A DNA stretch of 16,074 nucleotides, from contig CAZEKX010000044.1 in NCBI GenBank assembly GCA_964512955.1, positions 1 to 16,074 on the forward strand, in the 5' to 3' direction. Positions 8,222 through 14,556 of this stretch are shown here, piece by piece. Origin of the DNA: HGM04593 sp964512955 (lineage in GTDB: Bacteria; Bacteroidota; Bacteroidia; Bacteroidales; Bacteroidaceae). The position numbers and the translations under genes were made by a program. Each line of letters starts with the position of its first letter. Positions within the stretch are counted from its first letter, which is position 1. The notes under the pieces are model-generated. The model was not told the DNA's origin, ran no database searches, and saw only the letters and a list, made by a program, of their open reading frames with translations.

Positions 8222-9778
8222 CTATTTGAAGTTGTCGGGCAGGTCGTTCTCGTAAAGAACCACATCGCCCGCTTTTAATATTGTTGCAAGGTGTGCATGT
8301 GCTTCGTTGAGTGAGTCTGCAAGGAATAGTTTGTCTTTGGCAAAGCCCTGCTCCTGAATTCCGTTACTTATTGCCTCGCGGTTTGTGGCATTTACAACTA
8401 TTGCATAGTCGCAACTTGTTGCAATTCCTTTTCCTAATTCTTTGTTTGCTTCGTATTGTCGATTGCCCATCTCCACAAATCCGGGTGTAATAATTATTCG
8501 TTTGTTATTTTCGTTTACAGCAAAGTTACGCAACACCTCCAGTGCCATTTTTGCTCCTTGTGGGTTGGAATTATATGCGTCGTCTAAGACTGTAATACCG
8601 TTTGTACGACGCATCGACAAACGATGCTCAACCGGTTGCAAACGTGCTATCGCATTCTTTTGTTTGGAAACAGGAACTTCCAAATGTTTTGCAACTGCAA
8701 TGGCTGCAAGCATGTTCAACAGGTTGCCGGCTCCTAACAAACGGCTTGTGTAGTGTTCGTCATCAACTATAAATGATATTCCGTTGGCATTGTACTCTAC
8801 GTTATTTGCCTTTAGCGTTGCATCCTGTTCAATGGCGTATGTTAATAATTTACAACTGCTTGTTATTCCGTTATACTCACGTACCGGTTGAGAGTCCATG
8901 TTTATAATACCTAATCCATTCTCCTTTAGGGAGTTTATAAGTTCAAATTTTGTCTTTTGAATGTTCTCCACACATTTGAATGTCTCCAAGTGCATTTCAC
9001 CTACCGCAGTAACAATGCCTATAGATGGTTGCACCAGGTCGCAAATCTCTTGTATGTCGCCCACCTGTTTTGCCCCCATCTCCACTATGAATACTTGGTG
9101 ATATGGTCGTAGATGTTCGCGTATGGTGCGCACTACACCCAATAGTGTATTGAAGTTGCCAGGTGTAACAAGTACATTATATTTTTCGGCAAGTATGCTT
9201 GCAAGGTAGTTCTTTGTACTTGTTTTTCCAAAACTGCCTGTAACACCAATAATAATCAACTCTTTATGTGAACGTATGATTCTTTTTGCATCGTTGTAAT
9301 AACTACGGTTGATAGCCTTCTCTATCGGGGTGTTTATGGTGTTTGCCAATAGCATAACAATGTTGGACAAAACAACCGAAACTCCCACAGCGATAGTTAA
9401 ATGTTCGGGTGTAAACAGTGCCGAACATGCAATAATGGCAATAAACAGAAGTATACATGTCGTGAAGAGACGTTTTACACGATTTGTGAACACAAGAGGG
9501 GTCTTATATTTCTCTTTCACTTCTGCTGTTATGTACCACAATGCTAAAACTCCTGCAATTGCGGTGGAGGTTATGTGTGGTATAAGCATGCAAATGAATA
9601 TCAGTAGCAGAACCCATTTGCGATGTGTGTGAATATTGGCAGGGAAGAACCAACGAAAATATCGGCTATACCTGTATGAGTTCAATTGAAACATGTGAAT
9701 GTCGTATTTTGTTGCTACGACAAACAGTACAAAACCAATAACCCAGTTTATTATCGTATTAATTACCATTATCGACAT
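8222..9778 (-). CDS. murF: Membrane-anchored MurF-type ligase
   Basis: Mur ligase that adds D-Ala-D-Ala to UDP-MurNAc-tripeptide. The ATP site is GVTGSFGKTSTK (178-189). Further conserved parts are NFNTLLG (208-214), VEMGAKQVGDI (232-242), VEHRL (383-387), LDDAYNSNP (398-406), TPGFVEMG (431-438) and ENDLPD (510-515). It is 518 aa instead of the usual 430-460. The first 150 residues are not a MurF substrate-binding domain but hold four or five hydrophobic segments (about 5-22, 55-85, 104-121, 126-145), so the enzyme should sit at the inner membrane. This architecture is known as a Mur ligase variant with a membrane N-terminus. The ATG lies 3 nt after the hydrolase stop; Met4 is an alternative start. 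Whether it is the only MurF or a second one cannot be judged here. Confidence 0.88.
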   Translation of the reverse strand: MSIMVINTIINWVIGFVLFVVATKYDIHMFQLNSYRYSRYFRWFFPANIHTHRKWVLLLIFICMLIPHITSTAIAGVLALWYITAEVKEKYKTPLVFTNRVKRLFTTCILLFIAIIACSALFTPEHLTIAVGVSVVLSNIVMLLANTINTPIEKAINRSYYNDAKRIIRSHKELIIIGVTGSFGKTSTKNYLASILAEKYNVLVTPGNFNTLLGVVRTIREHLRPYHQVFIVEMGAKQVGDIQEICDLVQPSIGIVTAVGEMHLETFKCVENIQKTKFELINSLKENGLGIINMDSQPVREYNGITSSCKLLTYAIEQDATLKANNVEYNANGISFIVDDEHYTSRLLGAGNLLNMLAAIAVAKHLEVPVSKQKNAIARLQPVEHRLSMRRTNGITVLDDAYNSNPQGAKMALEVLRNFAVNENNKRIIITPGFVEMGNRQYEANKELGKGIATSCDYAIVVNATNREAISNGIQEQGFAKDKLFLADSLNEAHAHLATILKAGDVVLYENDLPDNFK

Positions 9779-9781
9779 GTT

Positions 9782-10537
9782 TTATATCTTAAAAAAACTT
9801 TTCATTACCGATGTGAATAGTCCGGAGTTCTCGAGGAACGAGAAATGCCCTGTTCCATGTGCTACAACTAACCCTGCATCGGGAATAAGGCGTTCCATAG
9901 TCTTTGCATCGGTAAGAGGTGTTGCTGTATCCATATTGCCCCAAAACAGTAATGTGGGTGCAACTATTTTGGGTAACAGATGTGTTAAATCTTCGTTTAC
10001 CACCTTGGAAAGTATGGCGCGCATCGTGGGCGAAGCATTGCTGTAGTCGCTCGACCCGGCACTCTTACGTTTTTTATCTATAATCTTTTGTGCTTGCTCT
10101 TTAGGAAGAAATGTGTTACATAACCATTTCATCATTTTAAAGGAGTACACTTTGAAATAGTATTTGAATGGACGTTTGGGTTTTATTCCAGCCGCATCTA
10201 CCAATACTACACGACTCACCTCGTTACGCGAGGCAAAAATAATGCTTATTCTGCCACCGAATGAGTGTCCAACCAATGCAGGGCGTGAAATATTGTTATC
10301 CTTTACAAATGTTTCTACCATCTGTGTGTACTCTTCTGTACCCCATATATCGATAGGCTCTTCCGATGCTCCAAAACCAGGAAAATCGAAATTGTACACT
10401 TTATATTTCGTAGATAGCACCTGTTGAATGGCTGAAAAGATTTCATGCGTGCATCCCCAACCATGAAGCAGAAGCACAGGCTCTCCATTGCCTGCTATAT
10501 CAACGTATATATCTCTATTTTTGTATTTGTAAATCAT
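9782..10537 (-). CDS. Alpha/beta hydrolase
   Basis: A 251-aa alpha/beta-hydrolase-fold protein with a complete catalytic triad: Ser92 in GHSFGG (90-95), Asp203 in WGNMDTATPL and His231 in GTGHFSF. The oxyanion-hole motif LLHGWG is at 23-28. Residues about 115-180 form a basic helical lid (KPKRPFKYYFKVYSFKMMKW). There is no signal peptide, so it is cytoplasmic or associated with the membrane through the lid. First gene of a tight operon, 3 nt before murF and then ddl. The context suggests a link to cell-wall precursor metabolism, but the family covers esterases, amidases, haloperoxidases and C-C hydrolases. The substrate cannot be inferred. Confidence 0.88.
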   Translation of the reverse strand: MIYKYKNRDIYVDIAGNGEPVLLLHGWGCTHEIFSAIQQVLSTKYKVYNFDFPGFGASEEPIDIWGTEEYTQMVETFVKDNNISRPALVGHSFGGRISIIFASRNEVSRVVLVDAAGIKPKRPFKYYFKVYSFKMMKWLCNTFLPKEQAQKIIDKKRKSAGSSDYSNASPTMRAILSKVVNEDLTHLLPKIVAPTLLFWGNMDTATPLTDAKTMERLIPDAGLVVAHGTGHFSFLENSGLFTSVMKSFFKI

Positions 10538-10562
10538 AGTGTGTAAATTCGTGCGAAGATAA

Positions 10563-10600
10563 CAAATTATATTCGAATCTTCTTACTCCATTGTCAAAAG
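10563..10600 (-). promoter_or_regulatory. Possible promoter of the hydrolase-murF-ddl operon
   Basis: Reading the minus strand, CTTTTGAC (10600-10593) precedes TATAATTTG (10571-10563), a near match to TTTG and TAnnTTTG with slightly wide spacing (about 21-24 nt). A second candidate -7 box, TATCTTCG, lies at 10561-10554. The hydrolase ATG is at 10537. The 206-nt gap to the divergent acyltransferase therefore carries promoters in both directions. Neither minus-strand candidate is perfect. Confidence 0.3.
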
Positions 10601-10677
10601 TTTTACCCTTTATATAAAAAGATGAAAGATGAAACAGTTTTCATAGGTTGTTTGAACTTTATCCCCCTCAACCTCTA

Positions 10678-10705
10678 TTGCTCTTATTTGAATTTTATAT
10701 TTTTG
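10678..10705 (+). promoter_or_regulatory. Bacteroidota-type promoter of the acyltransferase gene
   Basis: TTG at 10678-10680 and TATTTTTG (10698-10705, a perfect TAnnTTTG) are separated by 17 nt. The -7 box is followed by CAGAAA. Transcription would start near 10712, giving a leader of about 30 nt before the ATG at 10744. The sequence GAAGAG immediately before the ATG is a weak ribosome-binding site, as is common in this phylum. Confidence 0.55.
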
Positions 10706-10743
10706 CAGAAATTTAAACAGTTTCTTAAATAAGTTCTGAAGAG

Positions 10744-11859
10744 ATGAATAAAAGAGAAGATAAACAAAAACGTCTTATGTCGCTTGACACTTTACGTGGT
10801 TTCGATATGTTTTTTATTATGGGAGGTGATGCACTCTTTCTCTGTTTAGGTGCATTGTTGCCCGGTACTGTTTTTGAAACATGGGGTGGACAGATGTTAC
10901 ATGTGGAGTGGCATGGTTTCTCGTTCGAAGACCTCATATTCCCTCTATTCCTTTTCTTAGCAGGTGTGTCGTTTCCTTTCTCTCTTTCGAAACAGCACAA
11001 AAGTGGCAGTAGTAATACGGCTGTGTCGTTACGTATACTAAAGCGTGGTGTTATACTTATTCTTTTGGGTATGATTTATAACGGATTGTTACAATTCGAT
11101 TTCGAAAATATGCGTTATGCAAGTGTGCTTGGACGCATAGGTTCTGCATGGATGTTTGCTGCATTACTCTATGTGTGGGTAGGACGTAAATGGTGCGGAA
11201 TAATCTCTTTATTGTTCTTACTTGGTTACTGGGCGTTACTCGCTTTAGTAACCTCTCCCGATGCGCTCTCCTCTTCGGGATATTCCATGGAGGGAAGTAT
11301 TGTGGGATATGTCGACCGTATGATTCTGCCAGGACGTTTGCACTTGACTGTTCACGACCCTGAAGGAGTGTTATCCACCATTCCTGCTGTGGTTACTGCA
11401 CTGCTGGGAATGTTTACCGGTAGTTTTGTTTGTGATAGGCGTGGAATGAATGGATACGCTAAAAGCCTGTTGTTATTCTTTGTGGCAGTATTACTTGTGG
11501 CAATAGGTCTTTTATGGAATATGGCTTTTCCTATAAATAAGAATCTGTGGACAAGTTCATTTGTCTGTTTTGCAGGTGGTTTGTCTATGGGGTTGTTCGC
11601 CCTCTTCTATTTTGTTGTCGATGTGCTTGGGTGGCGTAAATGGACTCTCTTTTTTCGCGTAATTGGTTTAAACTCCATCACAATATACTTGGCACAACAG
11701 TTTATCGATTTTTCGAAAATAACCAATTCTATTTTTGGAGGCGTTATAGGTCTTTTTCCTCACGATTGGCATTCTGTTGCTTTTTGGGTAGGATATATAA
11801 CACTCTGCTGGTTGTTCCTATATCTTCTTTATAGAAAAAATATATTCCTTAAGGTTTAA
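10744..11859 (+). CDS. HGSNAT/DUF5009-type membrane acyltransferase
   Basis: A 371-aa integral membrane protein with about ten hydrophobic helices. The N-terminal stretch MSLDTLRGFDMFFIMGGDA (12-30) is the hallmark of the family that includes human heparan-alpha-glucosaminide N-acetyltransferase and bacterial NagX/DUF5009 proteins. These pass an acyl group from acetyl-CoA across the membrane to an amino sugar. HVEWHGFSFEDLIFPLFLF (53-71) matches the region around the catalytic histidine of HGSNAT (HxxWNGxxxxDxxFP), so His53 is the likely acetyl carrier. It is transcribed divergently from the cell-wall operon and ends in a hairpin shared with the facing gene. An amino-sugar acceptor in the envelope or from host glycans is plausible, but the substrate is unknown. 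Confidence 0.82.
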   Translation: MNKREDKQKRLMSLDTLRGFDMFFIMGGDALFLCLGALLPGTVFETWGGQMLHVEWHGFSFEDLIFPLFLFLAGVSFPFSLSKQHKSGSSNTAVSLRILKRGVILILLGMIYNGLLQFDFENMRYASVLGRIGSAWMFAALLYVWVGRKWCGIISLLFLLGYWALLALVTSPDALSSSGYSMEGSIVGYVDRMILPGRLHLTVHDPEGVLSTIPAVVTALLGMFTGSFVCDRRGMNGYAKSLLLFFVAVLLVAIGLLWNMAFPINKNLWTSSFVCFAGGLSMGLFALFYFVVDVLGWRKWTLFFRVIGLNSITIYLAQQFIDFSKITNSIFGGVIGLFPHDWHSVAFWVGYITLCWLFLYLLYRKNIFLKV

Positions 11860-11881
11860 TTAAGCCATAAGGAAATATATT
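11839..11881. terminator. Bidirectional terminator hairpin between convergent genes
   Basis: AATATATTCCTTA (11839-11851) pairs with TAAGGAAATATATT (11868-11881), with one bulged base. Two further G-C pairs (11853-11854 with 11865-11866) lie inside. The stem is flanked by A-rich sequence on the left and T-containing sequence on the right, fitting termination in both directions. The left arm lies within the last codons of the acyltransferase and its stop codon (11857-11859) is in the loop. The right side protects the end of the minus-strand gene at 11903. Confidence 0.65.
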
Positions 11882-11902
11882 GTAAGTGAATCTATCGGCG
11901 GG

Positions 11903-12286
11903 TTAAGCATTGTCTGTTTCCGGGCTCTCGCCATAGTATTCGTTCCACTGTTTTAGGACCTCTTGCCAATCGACCATCTCACCATTTGCTACCGCTTCGG
12001 CTTGTTGCAAAGCCTCGTCGTGCATTCTTTTTTCGGCATGACGTTGTTTCATGGTCTCTATGGTGGCATCGTCAAGAATCTGAATGCGACCACGACGTAT
12101 ACACTCCTGTAGATCTTCGTATCCAAAGGCCTTCCCCTGTATGTTAAAATCGGAAATATTAAATTCAAAAACGGTACGCAATGTGTGTCGTACCATTTTC
12201 TGTTGCGAACGGTTGCCGGCGGCTTTACGACGCAGTAATTTTCCTATAATCTCAATCTCTCGTTGTGAAAATTTCTTTCTACCCAT
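11903..12286 (-). CDS. Conserved Bacteroidales hypothetical protein, 127 aa
   Basis: Small, highly charged cytoplasmic protein starting MGRKKFSQREIEIIGKLL. The N-terminal third is basic and helical (RRKAAGNRSQQKMVRHTLR). A middle segment, FEFNISDFNIQGKAFG, precedes a short helical linker. The C-terminus is acidic (VDWQEVLKQWNEYYG). The pattern matches a family I recall as widespread in Bacteroidales and without known function; the basic N-terminus would allow nucleic-acid contact, which is only a guess. The frame stays open to a TTG at 12361. I prefer the ATG at 12286 because the TTG lies inside a perfect -7 promoter box and the conserved sequence begins at MGRKK. It converges with the acyltransferase gene and has its own promoter. 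Confidence 0.8.
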   Translation of the reverse strand: MGRKKFSQREIEIIGKLLRRKAAGNRSQQKMVRHTLRTVFEFNISDFNIQGKAFGYEDLQECIRRGRIQILDDATIETMKQRHAEKRMHDEALQQAEAVANGEMVDWQEVLKQWNEYYGESPETDNA

Positions 12287-12358
12287 CTTTAAGGTTTCTA
12301 AATAACTAGTAAAAATAATCGGTAATAAACGATGTGTTTCGTTTGTAATTACAGATTG

Positions 12359-12392
12359 CAAAGTTAACTAAATTAGTTTATTTTGTACTAAA
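12359..12392 (-). promoter_or_regulatory. Promoter of the 127-aa conserved gene
   Basis: On the minus strand, TAACTTTG (12366-12359) is a perfect TAnnTTTG box. TTTAG (12392-12388), a weak TTTG-like element, lies 21 nt upstream. Transcription would start near 12352 and give a leader of about 65 nt before the ATG at 12286. This placement rules out the TTG start at 12361. Confidence 0.6.
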
Positions 12393-12439
12393 ATGTAGTA
12401 GAATACTATTCAGAAGTGAATCCTAATATTATTTTGTTT

Positions 12440-12496
12440 TTAATACTCCTCTTCGTTGAAGAAGATAATTATTCCTTTATCTGTTTGTTTACAATG
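12440..12496 (-). pseudogene. Short C-terminal gene remnant (tail ending FFNEEEY)
   Basis: Downstream of the 166-aa lipoprotein, the minus strand decodes KQTDKGIIIFFNEEEY followed by TAA (stop at 12442-12440). Upstream the frame closes within about 60 nt and there is no start. A near copy decoding SNIIYFFDEEY-stop lies at 14326-14361. Both resemble the last residues of the intact YD-repeat lipoprotein (KIYYLDE). I read it as the last codons of a lost lipoprotein gene of that type. The remainder of 12367-12557 holds only the promoter above and otherwise AT-rich sequence in which I see nothing. Confidence 0.4.
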
Positions 12497-12557
12497 ACAA
12501 TATTGTTATCCAGTGTATTTGAGAGATGCATATTTGACCATAAAAGACAACCAAACA

Positions 12558-13058
12558 CTATTCATTATTCAAATGCACGTTTCTGTCCTTGTCCATTATA
12601 AATTCTTGTTCAAATGAGAAAAACTGCGGATAATCATTTGCAATTTTTACAAAATCTGCATCAATTATTATAACTTCAGAATATGCTTTTACAATTCCAT
12701 CACTGACAAATAAAAGTGTAGAGAAAGTGTCAAAATTAGTATTACTTTTACACGATATTCTTAAATTTTCTGACATCTTAAGATTGACAAAATCCTCACT
12801 CTCTATATCGACGTAAGGAGATAGTAACAAGATACTATCATATTTTTCCTCACAATAGTCCGCAAAAGAGAAAGGTTTTCCTATAACCTGCTTATCAAAA
12901 TTTAATTCAATGTTTGTTTCTGGAGTGTAAAGCATTCCAAATGCATTCAACACAAAACACAAGTCCTCTCTCATCTTTTTTGTACAACTTGCAAGTGAGA
13001 TTGCAACTACAAATATGACAATAGTTACTTTAAAACCCAATTTGTAAAATCCCTTCAT
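12558..13058 (-). CDS. Small lipoprotein, 166 aa, possible immunity-type partner
   Basis: Signal peptide with lipobox: hydrophobic residues 11-22 are followed by SLASC with Cys25 as the lipidation site, so the mature protein is envelope-anchored. The mature part (about 140 aa) is predicted to be beta-rich and acidic, with motifs YDSILLLSPYVDIE and VKAYSEVIIIDADFVKI. It ends FIMDKDRNVHLNNE. I do not recognise a named family; the size and style recall small Bacteroidales lipoproteins found beside secreted-effector genes. Third gene of a unit headed by the frameshifted DUF5675 copy, starting 31 nt after the 206-aa gene. A decayed second copy of its last codons lies at 14468-14545. Its function is unknown. 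Confidence 0.75.
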   Translation of the reverse strand: MKGFYKLGFKVTIVIFVVAISLASCTKKMREDLCFVLNAFGMLYTPETNIELNFDKQVIGKPFSFADYCEEKYDSILLLSPYVDIESEDFVNLKMSENLRISCKSNTNFDTFSTLLFVSDGIVKAYSEVIIIDADFVKIANDYPQFFSFEQEFIMDKDRNVHLNNE

Positions 13059-13089
13059 CTGCTGCTTTTATCAATGAACTATGTTTGTA

Positions 13090-13710
13090 TTACTCTTCTT
13101 TGTGGGGTAACAGTGTGTGGTAGTTTATTCCATTATAGAAATATTTGAATGCAGTATATGATATTTCCATTTGTTCAGGATATTTCTGTTTGTTTAGGCG
13201 GTATAGTTCCTTGAAATCATGAATTCTATTGCATTCAGTAACAGTGGACCAGCAAAATTGCCAAAACTCCATTTGATGCCCTTTCTTTAATTTTGAGAGG
13301 TAATCAAGTACTAGTTCTTCGTTACTTAAAATGTAACCAACCAAATAATCTTGATAAACTCCAGTACACTCACCACATTCTTTCATACCAATCGTGAGGT
13401 CTACTATTTTCTTGCATTTAATGGTGTCATTTATATGGGACAGGCCAAACAAAGTAGAGGTATGTTCAGTACACAACTGGCTCATTTTGATGTCATATTC
13501 TTTGTTATCTATATAACTGTATGTCATATAGAACTCCAACCAAGTAGTCGGGTAGGCTTCTAAAAACTCTATTTCTGTATTAGCATTGTGTTCTCCGCTT
13601 ATTATTTCCCTATATGCATTGTTCAGTTTTGCTGTGTCAATGGGAAAGTACTGGGCTTTTACGGTAAATAACGCTGTCAGCAACAGCATTGTAAAGGTAA
13701 TACGTCTCAT
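13090..13710 (-). CDS. Secreted hypothetical protein, 206 aa
   Basis: Signal peptide of residues 1-19 (MRRITFTMLLLTALFTVKA, then QY), with no lipobox, so it is periplasmic. The mature protein looks helical, with YPTTWLEFYMTYSYI (53-67), KKGHQMEFWQFCWS (142-155) and a final YNGINYH. A CxxC pair (Cys112, Cys115) is present. The phrase pattern (FPxTW, GHQMxFWQFxWS, GINY) matches a group of Bacteroidales hypothetical proteins I remember near effector-like genes, but I cannot name a family. It starts 11 nt after the stop of the frameshifted DUF5675 gene and precedes the 166-aa lipoprotein, so the three are probably co-transcribed. A role as periplasmic immunity or antagonist protein is inference from position only. 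Confidence 0.75.
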   Translation of the reverse strand: MRRITFTMLLLTALFTVKAQYFPIDTAKLNNAYREIISGEHNANTEIEFLEAYPTTWLEFYMTYSYIDNKEYDIKMSQLCTEHTSTLFGLSHINDTIKCKKIVDLTIGMKECGECTGVYQDYLVGYILSNEELVLDYLSKLKKGHQMEFWQFCWSTVTECNRIHDFKELYRLNKQKYPEQMEISYTAFKYFYNGINYHTLLPHKEE

Positions 13711-13721
13711 AATATTGCTAT

Positions 13722-14096
13722 TTATACCAATTTCTTAAATCGGGGCCAACGTTTATTTTTATTCCATTCCTTGTTGCTATTCTTTTTTTTTATCTCGTTT
13801 TGTGGTACCACATCGTATTCTCCACTCATTATGGCTGTGTCACAACCTTCTCTCTTTGCCCTATCATAATCTGTGCCAGGTTCAAGGAAGTACCCTCTCA
13901 TTGAATTTATAGTGTTGCCTTGTTCGTCATATGCCGTTGCAAGGAATGCGCTGACAGTACTGTCTTTTCCGTACCACAATCTGTTTGTGTTAATTACAAC
14001 GTTTGTTTTTTGTTTTTGGTTGATTTCACCATTCTTTCCATCCTCATATGCTGTTGCAATGTCAAAAATACTTACTCTTTTAAAATAATTGTCCAT
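13722..14096 (-). CDS. Truncated, frameshifted DUF5675 paralogue, 124 aa
   Basis: Residues 11-100 align to residues 14-103 of the full-length DUF5675 protein at 15362-15952, with about two thirds identical by eye (for example NTNRLWYGKD, STVSAFLATAYDE, GYFLEP). After EIKKK the similarity stops. Shifting the frame by one base at the A9 run (13783-13791) restores it: the new frame reads EIKKRIATRNGIKINVGP, then DLRNWYK and a TAG at 13720-13718. This matches ELEERINSTRRKNGEKDVN...YEWY of the intact copy. Even with the shift, the catalytic half (IHxG...GC) is missing. The gene keeps a good promoter (14190-14220) and an ATG, so it may still be translated or serve as leader for the two genes behind it. 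No signal peptide. I consider it a decaying or phase-variable pseudogene. Confidence 0.7.
   Translation of the reverse strand: MDNYFKRVSIFDIATAYEDGKNGEINQKQKTNVVINTNRLWYGKDSTVSAFLATAYDEQGNTINSMRGYFLEPGTDYDRAKREGCDTAIMSGEYDVVPQNEIKKKNSNKEWNKNKRWPRFKKLV
13783..13791 (-). repeat. A9 homopolymer at the frameshift point
   Basis: Nine T on the plus strand (nine A in the coding direction) inside the truncated DUF5675 gene. A one-base change here switches between the ending KKNSNKEW...KKLV and an ending homologous to the intact paralogue. Both frames terminate within 6 nt of each other, just before the start of the 206-aa gene. Confidence 0.75.
13951..13991. repeat. Direct repeat copy 1 (DUF5675 paralogues)
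   Basis: Matches 15801-15841 at 40 of 41 bases; the single difference is T13961 versus A15811. It encodes the core NTNRLWYGKDxTVS of both DUF5675 copies. Near-identical DNA inside otherwise diverged paralogues suggests either recent duplication or local gene conversion. Confidence 0.85.
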
Positions 14097-14189
14097 TATA
14101 AATTACATTTTATGGTTAATAGTAATGCAATATTATAGTATTATTTGTTCGGCATTGTTGTAAAATTGACACTTTAGTATATTTAAATT

Positions 14190-14220
14190 CAAAAATATAA
14201 TTAATAATAGCGTTTGTCAA
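14190..14220 (-). promoter_or_regulatory. Promoter of the left-hand accessory unit
   Basis: On the minus strand, TTG (14220-14218, in TTGACAAA) is followed after 20 nt by TATTTTTG (14197-14190), a perfect Bacteroidota -7 box. The predicted start near 14183 gives a leader of about 85 nt before the ATG at 14096. The unit it drives is the truncated DUF5675 copy, the 206-aa protein and the 166-aa lipoprotein. Confidence 0.6.
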
Positions 14221-14272
14221 TATGTTTTTTTAAATCTTCATTCCTTTTTGATGTATTTTAACATTTCAAAGG

Positions 14273-14300
14273 GCGGTACAAACAAATTTGTTTGTACCGC
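14273..14300. terminator. Perfect 28-bp palindrome, probable terminator
   Basis: GCGGTACAAACAAA (14273-14286) is followed directly by its exact reverse complement (14287-14300). It lies 26 nt beyond the last stop codon of the decayed remnant, so it could end the right-hand unit's transcript. It has no long T tract on either side, so a protein-binding or recombination role is not excluded. Confidence 0.5.
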
Positions 14301-14325
14301 TGATATTTAATCTAATATAAAATTC

Positions 14326-14545
14326 TTAATACTCCTCATCGAAGAAATAAATAATATTTGAGAAAAAAGATTTTTTACATCTATGGATTTGCAGTTTGAT
14401 ACAACCTTTGATGTGAAGATACGGAATTTTTCTTCATCATTGTTTGCTATTGTCGACAAAATACCACTCACTGTATAAAATGTACTTTTCTATCCTTGTC
14501 TATAATATAAACAACTGATTAAAAGAATATAAGTTCTCATTTTGC
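14326..14545 (-). pseudogene. Decayed duplicate of the end of the left unit
   Basis: Two remnants lie in series on the minus strand. At 14515-14468 the frame reads VVYIIDKDRKVHFIQ and a stop, matching FIMDKDRNVHLNNE-stop, the end of the 166-aa lipoprotein. Just upstream, in another frame, NLYSFNQLFI (about 14540-14508) matches FFSFEQEFI, so a frameshift separates them. After a further gap, 14361-14326 reads SNIIYFFDEEY and a stop, matching the tail remnant at 12440-12475. The order and spacing (118 and 142 nt between the two stops) are the same in both places, so a block of about 200 nt is duplicated. There is no intact gene, start codon or domain here; this explains most of the gap between the two units. 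Confidence 0.55.
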
Positions 14546-14556
14546 ATAGGAACATT

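Noticed and set aside
12287..12361. N-terminal extension of the 127-aa protein from a TTG at 12361
   Set aside because: The TTG lies within a perfect TAnnTTTG promoter box and the extra 25 residues do not look like the conserved protein; the ATG at 12286 fits better.
12416..12601. Plus-strand 61-aa open frame with a hydrophobic start
   Set aside because: It runs antisense through a gene remnant and the end of the 166-aa lipoprotein gene. Its hydrophobicity comes from AT-rich sequence; no promoter or ribosome-binding site is visible.
14097..14556. A small RNA or riboswitch in the long AT-rich gap
   Set aside because: The gap is accounted for by a promoter, a palindrome and decayed coding remnants; no conserved structured motif is recognisable.
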